A stretch of 64,000 nt of DNA from JAUSIF01 sp040901465 (GTDB lineage: Bacteria; Pseudomonadota; Alphaproteobacteria; Rhizobiales; Xanthobacteraceae), in contig JBBDYN010000024.1 in NCBI GenBank assembly GCA_040901465.1, forward strand, positions 1 to 64,000. The letters are read 5' to 3'. This document shows, one piece after another, positions 57,499 through 64,000 of this stretch (position 1 is the first letter of the stretch; the number at the start of each line of letters is the position of its first letter). The notes beneath the pieces are model-generated. The model worked only from the letters and a program-made list of their open reading frames with translations. It had not been told where the DNA came from and ran no database searches. A program made the translations under genes and the position numbers.

Positions 57499-57695
57499 TG
57501 GCACGCTTCCTCGGGGAGCGAACAAAGCCCCTCGGGCCGGCCCCGGGGGCGGACCCGCGCTATGGTCTTACTCAAGGGGCGCAGGCCAGTCGAGCATTTG
57601 ATTCAGCCCGTGTTAACCATAGAACCCGTCGGTGGCCGGGCATTCCCGAGCCGGTCCGTAGCACGTGGACCGGGACCCGAAATCGCGTGCAACAA

Positions 57696-58676
57696 ATGAA
57701 GCTGAACCTCTCCGTCCGCGTCGAGCGCTGGCCGATCGCAGACACGTTCACGATCAGCCGCGGCGCCAAGACCGAGGCCGCGGTCGTCGTGGCCGAGATC
57801 GATGACGGGCAAGTGACCGGCCGCGGCGAATGCGTGCCCTACGCGCGCTACGGCGAGACGGTGCCCGGCGTGCTCGCAACGATTGCCTCGCTTACGCCGC
57901 GCGTGAAAGCCGGCCTCGACCGCGCCGAGTTGCAGAAGGCGCTGCCCCATGGCGCCGCCCGCAATGCGGCGGATTGTGCGCTCTGGGATCTGGAAGCGAA
58001 GCGCAGCGGCCGCCGCGTCTTTGAACTCGCGGAGCTTCCAGAGCCGGAGCCGGTGACGACGGCCTACACGATTTCGCTCGCTACGCCCGAGGCAATGGCC
58101 AAAGCCGCGGCGAGGGCAAAGCTGCCGCTCCTCAAGCTCAAGCTCGGCGCACCCGGCGATTCCGAACGCCTGCGCGCTGTCCGCCGCGCGGTTCCCCGTG
58201 CCACGCTGATCGTCGACGCGAACGAGGGCTGGCGCGCGGGGAACCTCGCGGAAAATCTCGCGGCCTGCGCTGCGGCGGGCGTCCAGCTCGTGGAACAACC
58301 CCTCCCCGCCGATGACGATCAGGCACTCGCGGCAATCGAGCGGCCGATCCCCGTATGCGCCGACGAAAGCCTGCACGACCGCGCGGGCCTCGCCGGCCTC
58401 GCCGGCAAGTACGACGCGGTGAATATCAAGCTCGACAAGGCCGGCGGCCTCACGGAGGCGATCGCCCTTGTCGATGCCGCGGCGAGCGCCGGGTTCCGGA
58501 TCATGATCGGTTCCATGGTTTCGACCTCGCTTGGGGTCGCGCCCGCCCTCCTGCTCGCGGCCCGCGCCCGCTTCGTCGATCTCGACGGCCCGCTCCTGCT
58601 CGCCCACGACCGGCCCAATGGCCTCCGCTACGACGGCGCGCTCCTGCATCCGCCGTCGGCGGAACTGTGGGGTTAG
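57696..58676 (+). CDS. Dipeptide epimerase (L-Ala-D/L-Glu epimerase type)
   Basis: The 326-residue enzyme belongs to the enolase superfamily, muconate-lactonizing subgroup. It has the catalytic lysine motif LPLLKLKLGAPGD, metal ligands in LIVDANEGW, LVEQPLPADDD and PVCADESLHD, and the second lysine in VNIKLDKAGGLTEAI. It ends with IMIGSMVSTSLGVAPALLLA. The capping domain begins LNLSVRVERWPIADTFTISR. These enzymes epimerise dipeptides from murein recycling. The ATG at 57696 is used; a GTG at 57687 is in frame. It is divergent from the MCE operon. Confidence 0.88.
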   Translation: MKLNLSVRVERWPIADTFTISRGAKTEAAVVVAEIDDGQVTGRGECVPYARYGETVPGVLATIASLTPRVKAGLDRAELQKALPHGAARNAADCALWDLEAKRSGRRVFELAELPEPEPVTTAYTISLATPEAMAKAAARAKLPLLKLKLGAPGDSERLRAVRRAVPRATLIVDANEGWRAGNLAENLAACAAAGVQLVEQPLPADDDQALAAIERPIPVCADESLHDRAGLAGLAGKYDAVNIKLDKAGGLTEAIALVDAAASAGFRIMIGSMVSTSLGVAPALLLAARARFVDLDGPLLLAHDRPNGLRYDGALLHPPSAELWG

Positions 58677-58764
58677 TGAGTTCCATCGCACGAAGGGGTT
58701 GATTTTTTCGCGCGCAAACGTTTGGCTGCGCTCGTGGGGTCACGACCAGCGGGGGAATAGTCCC

Positions 58765-59196
58765 ATGCGATTCCGATCTGCTTTGATCGGCGCCGCGCTT
58801 GCGGCGCTGAGCATCACTTCTGCGTCGGGTGAAATTCGAATCAAACACGATCCCGGCGGACTCATTTACAACCACATGAACGCTTTCGCGCAGGCACGCG
58901 ACGCGGGCGAAAACGTGGTGATCGACGGGCGTTGCTTCTCCTCCTGCACGCTCGTGCTCGGGATCATTCCACCGGATCGCATCTGCGTCACCTCGCGCGC
59001 ACTGCTCGGTTTCCACGCGGCTTGGACCTTCGGCGATGACGGCCGTCCGGTCCCGAGCGCGGAAGGAACCGCCGCCATGTGGACGGTCTATCCTCCCTCG
59101 GTCCGCCGTTGGCTCGCGAGCAAGGGCGGCCTGTCGTCCAAGGTGATCGTCCTCCGGGGGCGCGAACTCACCTCGATGTACCGGACTTGCCCCTGA
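58765..59196 (+). CDS. Exported ClpP/crotonase-fold protein (COG3904-like)
   Basis: The 143-residue protein has a signal peptide (FRSALIGAALAALSITSASG) and a mature part resembling the small ClpP-like periplasmic proteins. It starts IRIKHDPGGLIYNHMNAFAQ and has VVIDGRCFSSCTLVLGIIPP, where the middle serine of SSC is the candidate nucleophile. It goes on CVTSRALLGFHAAWTF with the likely catalytic His. A Cys pair (C in GRCFSSC and DRICVTS) may form a disulfide. Substrates are unknown. It is a single gene. The gap 59197-59446 behind it holds no gene. Confidence 0.75.
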   Translation: MRFRSALIGAALAALSITSASGEIRIKHDPGGLIYNHMNAFAQARDAGENVVIDGRCFSSCTLVLGIIPPDRICVTSRALLGFHAAWTFGDDGRPVPSAEGTAAMWTVYPPSVRRWLASKGGLSSKVIVLRGRELTSMYRTCP

Positions 59197-59446
59197 AAGG
59201 TGCCGGATCTCGCCGGCCCACCGGACGATTGCCTGCAAGGCGACTGATTCGAACCTGGCCGTTCGAGCCCCGCAAAATCGATCCAGACGGCGGGTATTTT
59301 TGATCAAAACGCCCGTTTCCGCGGCGAAAATCGCCGATCGGAGGCGATTTCGCCCGCTTCGGCCATTACGGTAAACTTTTCCTTGAAGATTCGTAGGGCA
59401 CGCTCGTTCCGCGTCGTTAGTTCCAGACTCCCGGGGGCCCTTTTCC

Positions 59447-60433
59447 ATGCCACCGCCGCCCGCTCTCGCGCCGTTTACCGACGCGGATTACGAATCGATC
59501 GCTGCCGCCGTGCTGGAAACGGCGCGCGGCCGCTGGTTCTTGACCGAGTACGCGCGGCGCAATCGGCACTCCGACACCAAGATCGTGCTGGAAGCGATCG
59601 AGAAGCTCGAGCGCATGATCGCCCAGCGCGCGGAAGGCCCCGAACCCGACCGCGTCCGCGTCGATCTTGTGGAAATGATGGAAGCGATCACGCGCACCAA
59701 GAACGAGATCGCCTCGATCCGCCCCGCGCCCGATAGCGCCAACCATTTCGATCAGGCGTCGAGCGAGCTCGACGCCATCGTCGGCACCACCGAAAAAGCG
59801 ACATCCGACATCCTCGCCGCCGCCGAGCGCGTACAGGAAATCGCCTGGACGCTGCGCGAGCAAGGCGTCGACGCCGCGGTCTGCGACCTTATCGATTCCA
59901 ATGCCGCGGAAGTCTATAGCGCCTGCTCGTTCCAGGATCTGACCGGCCAGCGCATCCGCAAAGTGATCGAAGTATTGCGCTTCCTGGAGGCGCGCATCGA
60001 CGCCATGATCAAGATCTGGCGGCTCGACGATCTCGAATTCGTGTCTGCCGACGACGCCCGCCTCATGGCTGCGCCCGCCCGCCATCCCGCGGCAACGTGC
60101 GATGGGCTGCAGCAGCAGGCGGTCGACGAGATTATCGGCGCCGAGCGGAAGCAGGACGTGTTCTGGCGCGAGACCCGAATCCAGGAGGGCCGCGATCCGC
60201 GCAATCTCGGCGAGTTCGACCTCGACGACCTCGAAGTGTTCGAAACGGCGCCCGACGCTCAGCCGCCGCTTGAGCCGGATCGCGTGCACACCGGTTCGAA
60301 CAAGACGGCGGTGGAAACCCCGGCATCGAGCGCCGCTCCGGAGCAGCCGGAAAAATCCGGCGGGAATTCTCCCGGCAAGAGCGATTGCATCGAGGGCTTG
60401 TCCTTCGCCGATCGCATGGCGCTGTTCGCATAG
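59447..60433 (+). CDS. cheZ: Protein phosphatase CheZ family protein
   Basis: The 328-residue protein carries the CheZ helical bundle. The catalytic region SACSFQDLTGQRIRKVIEVL gives the Asp and Gln that activate water against phospho-CheY (D143/Q147 in E. coli). An N-terminal helical part (YESIAAAVLETARGRWFLTE, then IEKLERMIAQRAEGPEPDRV) precedes it, and a long acidic, Pro-rich linker leads to a conserved C-terminal peptide GLSFADRMALFA, which resembles the CheY-binding tail. It is longer than gamma-proteobacterial CheZ (about 215). No chemotaxis operon is adjacent. CheZ in this order has been seen as an addition to multiple CheY proteins. Confidence 0.85.
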   Translation: MPPPPALAPFTDADYESIAAAVLETARGRWFLTEYARRNRHSDTKIVLEAIEKLERMIAQRAEGPEPDRVRVDLVEMMEAITRTKNEIASIRPAPDSANHFDQASSELDAIVGTTEKATSDILAAAERVQEIAWTLREQGVDAAVCDLIDSNAAEVYSACSFQDLTGQRIRKVIEVLRFLEARIDAMIKIWRLDDLEFVSADDARLMAAPARHPAATCDGLQQQAVDEIIGAERKQDVFWRETRIQEGRDPRNLGEFDLDDLEVFETAPDAQPPLEPDRVHTGSNKTAVETPASSAAPEQPEKSGGNSPGKSDCIEGLSFADRMALFA

Positions 60434-60434
60434 A

Positions 60435-61433
60435 TCAGCCGGCAATCACCGCCGCGAACAGCGCGGCATCGACGTTGCCGCCCGAAATCACCAGGACCAC
60501 ATTCCCGTCCGTGGCGTCGAGCCTCTTCACGAGCAGTGCCGCGAGCGCGACCGCCCCGCCGGGCTCCAATACGAGCTTTAGCTCGCGAAAGGCGAACGCC
60601 ATCGCCGCGCGCGCTTCATCGTCGGTGACGCTCACGGCTTCACCCACCAGCTTGCGCGTGATCTCGAACGTAATCTCGCCGGGCATAGGCGCGAGCAGCG
60701 CGTCGCAGATCGAGCCGGAGAGCCTCGCGTTGCTTTCGCGCTTGCCGGCGCGGAACGAGCGTGCGTGATCGTCGAAACCGTCGGGCTCCACGGCGACGAT
60801 GCGTGCCGCCGGGTGCTTCTCCTTCACCGCAAGCGCGATCCCCGCGGCGAGCCCGCCGCCGGAAGCGGGCGCGAGCAGGAGGTCCAGCGCGAGCTTCTGC
60901 GCCGCCAGGTCTTCGCAAATCTCCCGCCCGACCGTGCCCTGCCCCGCGATCACGAGCGGATGATCGTAAGGAGGGACCAGCGTCGCGCCGCGCTCGCGCG
61001 CAATCCGCGCGCCGATCTCTTCACGGCTCTCGCGCTCGCGGTCATAGAGCACGACCTCGGCGCCGAGCGCCGCCGTGCGCTCGCGCTTCGCCGCGGGCGC
61101 GTCGCGCGGCATCACGATGACCGCGGGCAAGCCGATAAGCTTGGCCGCGGCGGCGACCCCTTGCGCATGATTGCCCGATGAAAACGCAACCACGCCTCCG
61201 GCACGGCGGCCTTCCGGAATGCGCGCGATGGTGTTGTAGGCACCGCGAAATTTGAACGATCCCGTGCGCTGTAAGGTCTCGATCTTCAGAAACACCCGCC
61301 CACTGCCTCGCTCAAGTACGGGTACGCGCACAAGCGGCGTGCGCACGGCAACGCCTTGAAGCAGCCGCGCGGCGTCGTTTACGTCAGCGGCGGTCGGAAT
61401 CCGAAGCGGGGAAGCGGTATCGGCGGCGGTCAC
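60435..61433 (-). CDS. PLP-dependent threonine/serine dehydratase
   Basis: The 332-residue enzyme is a fold-type II PLP protein. The lysine is in TGSFKFRGAYNTIARI, the substrate loop is VAFSSGNHAQGVAAAAKLIG, and the phosphate-binding tetraglycine-like loop is LAPASGGGLAAGIALAV. The end has NVVLVISGGNVDAALFAAV. It is the catabolic, single-domain type without an ACT regulatory domain, so threonine dehydratase, serine dehydratase/racemase or the EutB ectoine-pathway enzyme are all possible. Its GTG overlaps the stop of the glycosyltransferase gene (GTGA), so it is the third gene of the plcP-agt operon. Confidence 0.85.
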   Translation of the reverse strand: MTAADTASPLRIPTAADVNDAARLLQGVAVRTPLVRVPVLERGSGRVFLKIETLQRTGSFKFRGAYNTIARIPEGRRAGGVVAFSSGNHAQGVAAAAKLIGLPAVIVMPRDAPAAKRERTAALGAEVVLYDRERESREEIGARIARERGATLVPPYDHPLVIAGQGTVGREICEDLAAQKLALDLLLAPASGGGLAAGIALAVKEKHPAARIVAVEPDGFDDHARSFRAGKRESNARLSGSICDALLAPMPGEITFEITRKLVGEAVSVTDDEARAAMAFAFRELKLVLEPGGAVALAALLVKRLDATDGNVVLVISGGNVDAALFAAVIAG

Positions 61434-62503
61434 GCCGCGACGCTAGGACGCTCTTCGCGGCTTGTCACGCGCATGCGCTGCTGCCGCGGCGAATACGGCG
61501 CCGCACCGGCACGAACAATGTTGTCGAGGAAGACTCGGGCGCTCTCGTCCCAATTGTGCTGGAGCGCAAACGCCCGGCAGGCGTCAGGCGACACGTTCAG
61601 CGCCGATAGCGCGGCCACTCTCAAGTCGTCCGCGAGCACGCCAACGGGCGCGCTTCCGATGACGTCGAGTGGCCCGGTTACCGGAAAGGCCGCGACCGGC
61701 AGTCCGCTCGCGAGCGCCTCCAAGAGAACAAGCCCGAACGTGTCCGTCCAGCTCGGAAACACGAAGACATCGGCCGCTGCGTACGTGCGCGCGAGCGTCT
61801 CGCCCTCCTGGGGTCCGAGAAAGATCGCGTCCGGGAACCGCGCTTCCAACTCCGCCCGCGCCGGCCCGTCGCCGACCACGACCTTGGTGCCCGGCAGATC
61901 GAGTCCGAGAAATGCGTCCAGATTCTTCTCGATGGCGAGGCGGCCGACGCTGAGAAAGACCGGCCGCTTCAGCGCGAGATCGGTGTCCGGCCGCCGCTTG
62001 AACAAGTCGGTGTCCACGCCGCGCGGCCACAGCATCGTGTTGCGGAACCCGCGCGCGTCGAGTTCGGCCGCGAGCGCAGGCGTCGCGGCCATCACCCCGA
62101 TGCCGGCATTATGAAAACGCCGCAGCCAGTTCCAGGTCCAGCGCGGGGGAATTGGGAGCCGCGCAGACACGTAGTCCGGGAGCCGCGTGTGAAAGCTCGT
62201 GGTGAAGGGAAGCCCGTGCGCGACACAATGGCGCCGCACGAAATAGCCGACCGGCGCCTCGGTCGCCACATGGATCGCGTCCGCTTTCACTTGCGCGATC
62301 CGGCGCGCGATCGCGCGCGGGTTCGGCACGGCGAGCGGAATTTCCGGATAGCCCGGCAACGGCACGGTCCTGAAATCGTCGGGCGTGATGAACGTAAAGC
62401 TCACGCCGAGCGGCGCCGCCGCCTTCTCCACCGCTGTGAGCGTGCGCACGACGCCGTTGATTTGCGGATGCCAGGCATCCGTCGCGACCAGAATATGCAT
62501 CAT
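61430..62503 (-). CDS. agt: GT4 glycosyltransferase, Agt-like (glycolipid synthase)
   Basis: The 357-residue enzyme is a GT-B fold family 4 glycosyltransferase. It has the N-terminal DAWHPQINGVVRTLTAVEKA, the acceptor-side HVATEAPVGYFVRRHCVAHG and TTSFHTRLPDYVSAR, and the donor-binding LSVGRLAIEKNLDAFL and PSWTDTFGLVLLEALASGLP (EX7E-type). This is the SqdX/Agt type that adds a hexose or hexuronic acid to diacylglycerol. It follows a PlcP-like gene by 7 bases; the PlcP-Agt pair is known to replace phospholipids with glycolipids under phosphate shortage in Sinorhizobium and marine bacteria. The symbol rests on homology and this context. Confidence 0.78.
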   Translation of the reverse strand: MMHILVATDAWHPQINGVVRTLTAVEKAAAPLGVSFTFITPDDFRTVPLPGYPEIPLAVPNPRAIARRIAQVKADAIHVATEAPVGYFVRRHCVAHGLPFTTSFHTRLPDYVSARLPIPPRWTWNWLRRFHNAGIGVMAATPALAAELDARGFRNTMLWPRGVDTDLFKRRPDTDLALKRPVFLSVGRLAIEKNLDAFLGLDLPGTKVVVGDGPARAELEARFPDAIFLGPQEGETLARTYAAADVFVFPSWTDTFGLVLLEALASGLPVAAFPVTGPLDVIGSAPVGVLADDLRVAALSALNVSPDACRAFALQHNWDESARVFLDNIVRAGAAPYSPRQQRMRVTSREERPSVAA

Positions 62504-62510
62504 GCGGCCG

Positions 62511-63353
62511 TTACGCGGCCCTTTGCGCGGAGAAAGTTGGGGAAGCGTGTTTGCGCGCGGGTTCGAACCAGTGGATGATTTCGAAGCGTCCGTCCTCGTG
62601 CTCGGCGACCGCGGTGCAACTTTCCACCCAGTCGCCGCAATTGATATAGACGATTTCGTTCTTCTGGATCGCCGCGTGATGGATGTGCCCGCAGATCACG
62701 CCGTCGGCGCGGTGCCGGTGCGCCTCGGCCGCGAGCACATTCTCGAACTCGCCGATGAAATTGACAGCGTTCTTCACCCGGAGCTTCGCCCATTGCGAAA
62801 GCGACCAGTAGGTAAGCCCGAGCGCCCGGCGCACGCCGTTGAACAGCCGGTTGACGAAGATCGCCGCCTCGTACGCGCCGTCACCGACCTTCGCGAGCCA
62901 GCGCGCGTGCTTGATCACGACGTCGAAAAGATCGCCGTGAACGACGAGATAGCGCCTGCCGTCGGCGGCGAGATGGATCGTCTGCTCCACCACCTCGATC
63001 CCGCCGAAATGCGTGCCGAGATAGTCGCGCAGGAATTCGTCGTGATTGCCGGGGATATAGATGATACGCGTGCCCTTGCGCGCCTTGCGCAGGATTTTCT
63101 GCACCACGTCGTTGTGCGTCTGCGGCCAGTACCAGCTCGATCGCAATTGCCAGCCGTCGACGATATCGCCCACGAGATAAATCGTGTCGGCGTCGTTGTG
63201 ACGCAGGAAGTCGAGCAGGAGTTCGGCCTGGCAGCCGCGCGAGCCGAGATGCACGTCCGAGATGAACAGGGTTCGAAACCGGCGAACCGCGCGATCGCAA
63301 TCCGTATCGGTCGCGGCGGCCGCCGCGTGAGCATTGACTAACCGATCCAGCAT
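62511..63353 (-). CDS. plcP: PlcP-like phospholipase C (LpxH-type metallophosphoesterase)
   Basis: The 280-residue protein has the calcineurin-like motifs: LFISDVHLGSRGCQAE (DxH), YLVGDIVDGWQLR (GDxxD), IIYIPGNHDEFLRDYLG (GNHD), LVVHGDLFDVV and VICGHIHHAAI (GHxH). Automatic annotation often calls this UDP-2,3-diacylglucosamine diphosphatase, but the longer form with WYWPQTHNDVVQKILRKARK and its place beside an Agt-type glycosyltransferase fit PlcP. PlcP cleaves phosphatidylcholine and phosphatidylethanolamine to diacylglycerol during phosphate shortage. It is the first gene of the plcP-agt-dehydratase operon. A real LpxH/LpxI function cannot be fully excluded. Confidence 0.8.
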   Translation of the reverse strand: MLDRLVNAHAAAAATDTDCDRAVRRFRTLFISDVHLGSRGCQAELLLDFLRHNDADTIYLVGDIVDGWQLRSSWYWPQTHNDVVQKILRKARKGTRIIYIPGNHDEFLRDYLGTHFGGIEVVEQTIHLAADGRRYLVVHGDLFDVVIKHARWLAKVGDGAYEAAIFVNRLFNGVRRALGLTYWSLSQWAKLRVKNAVNFIGEFENVLAAEAHRHRADGVICGHIHHAAIQKNEIVYINCGDWVESCTAVAEHEDGRFEIIHWFEPARKHASPTFSAQRAA

Positions 63354-63433
63354 GGCCGCCGGGTAGCAAAATTATGTAACGGGCTGATGACGTTCCCGCG
63401 CCGCACCATTGCTTGCGGCCTATGCTTAATCGC

Positions 63434-64000
63434 TCACACGAACAGGAACACGACGCTGAGCGCGAGCAAGCCCGCGAGCGACAGCTGGAAAATCCGCCGC
63501 CTGCGCTCGCGCTGCAACGCGCGCGCAATCATCACGCCGAACAGACACCACACCACGAGCGCGAGAAACGCGATTAGTCCGAAAAGGACAGCGAACACGC
63601 CGACCTCGATGAGAAGCGCGCCGAACCCGAGTCCGGGCGACGCGAACGCCGCGAGCGCCCCCAGCGAAAGCGTCCAGGCCTTCGGATTGAGCCACTGAAA
63701 GATCGCCGCCTCGATGAACGTGAGCGGCCGCTTCGCCTCGGAATCCTCGACGCCGGCAGCACTTGCTATCCGCCACGCGAGATAGAGCAGAAATGCCGCC
63801 CCCGCGTATTTCAGCGTCTCGTGCAACCACGGCGCCCGGCGGAAAATTTCGCCGAAGCCGAGGCCGAGCGCGACCAGCATCAGGGGGAAGCCGACCGACA
63901 CGCCGAGTATCTGTGGCAGCGTCCGGACGAAGCCGAACGCCGCGCCCGACGCCGTGGAAATCATGTTATTCGGGCCGGGCGTGATCGAGCCCACGAACGC
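63434..64000 (-). CDS. LysE/RhtB-family exporter (5' end beyond the window)
   Basis: About 189 residues are visible. It starts within FVGSITPGPNNMISTASGAA, the LysE-family signature, and has helices around LPQILGVSVGFPLMLVALGL, LKYAGAAFLLYLAWRIASA, LTFIEAAIFQWLNPKAWTLS, LIEVGVFAVLFGLIAFLALV and LSLAGLLALSVVFLFV. The family exports amino acids or homoserine lactones; the substrate is not known. Only the first few residues are missing beyond 64000, since the signature usually lies near residue 10-15. Confidence 0.85.
   Translation of the reverse strand, partial: AFVGSITPGPNNMISTASGAAFGFVRTLPQILGVSVGFPLMLVALGLGFGEIFRRAPWLHETLKYAGAAFLLYLAWRIASAAGVEDSEAKRPLTFIEAAIFQWLNPKAWTLSLGALAAFASPGLGFGALLIEVGVFAVLFGLIAFLALVVWCLFGVMIARALQRERRRRIFQLSLAGLLALSVVFLFV

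Noticed and set aside
63374..63393. Possible Pho box ahead of plcP (minus-strand ACGTCATCAGC-CCGTTACAT)
   Set aside because: Only about 5 of 7 and 4 of 7 matches to the two CTGTCAT half-sites. It is too weak to call without a motif score, although the position would be right.

Overview
The window is high-GC (mid-60s % by eye) chromosomal DNA of an alphaproteobacterium. The gene content points to Hyphomicrobiales, most likely a relative of Bradyrhizobiaceae/Xanthobacteraceae. Supporting signs are the FlbT/FlaF flagellin regulators, HWE/HisKA_2 kinases, EcfG-type stress promoters (GGAAC-N16/17-CGTT), DUF3309 and CsbD-like small proteins, a PlcP-Agt lipid pair, an Mla-like MCE operon, and the intergenic palindromes of the 'catggccggg-cttgt-cccggccatg' kind that litter such genomes. 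A run of ten Ns at 38474-38483 shows that this is a draft scaffold. No rRNA, tRNA, phage, integrase, transposase or CRISPR array was found.

Layout. 1-6.3 kb: flagellar block, with the flagellin 3' end, flbT and flaF on the plus strand and flgE-flgK-flgL on the minus strand. 6.4-19.3 kb: mixed single genes: MsrB, a DUF2189 membrane protein, a lectin-like exported protein, a c-type cytochrome, a MoxR ATPase, a PuuB-like flavoenzyme with a charged tail, a SixA-like phosphatase, a deacetylase-amidase pair and an RND/MMPL exporter. 19.4-26.9 kb: signalling, with a kinase-PAS-receiver trio, a second HWE kinase and a Crp/Fnr regulator. This stretch holds an old ~430-bp tandem duplication that fused the 3' end of the kinase gene to the 5' end of an exported-protein gene. 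27-28.7 kb: five very small genes that look stress-related. 28.7-36 kb: an accessory-like patch with a PstS-like binding protein, a methyltransferase, an esterase, hicAB, an antitoxin-like gene and a cyclase-AAA regulator. Two scraps of the VWA gene 3' end flank part of this patch. 36-43 kb: FadE, a permuted-papain hydrolase, a DCC1-like protein, an asnB relic, a DEDDh exonuclease and a polytopic membrane protein.

43.3-47.8 kb: one gene for a 1507-residue exported protein with about 100 cysteines. It has a beta-propeller-like N-terminal part, then ten ~32-residue CPPG/GGCCPPGS repeats and eleven shorter CPxGTxHNRATSxC repeats separated by polyproline. I recognise no named family for it, and it is the strongest candidate here for something undescribed. 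47.8-53.8 kb: a [2Fe-2S] ferredoxin, an Hpt protein, a giant membrane-anchored coiled-coil protein and a DUF6152-DUF6644-like pair. 54-57.5 kb: an MCE/Mla-like lipid-transport operon (permease, ATPase, MlaD-like protein, lipoprotein). 57.7-64 kb: a dipeptide epimerase, a ClpP-fold exported protein, CheZ, then a minus-strand operon plcP-agt-dehydratase (phosphate-sparing lipid remodelling by homology), and a LysE-type exporter cut by the window edge.

Much of this is ordinary housekeeping. The unusual signals are the Cys-rich repeat protein, the composite and nested palindromes, the two gene-fragment duplications, the G8 tract in flgE and the EcfG promoter copies.
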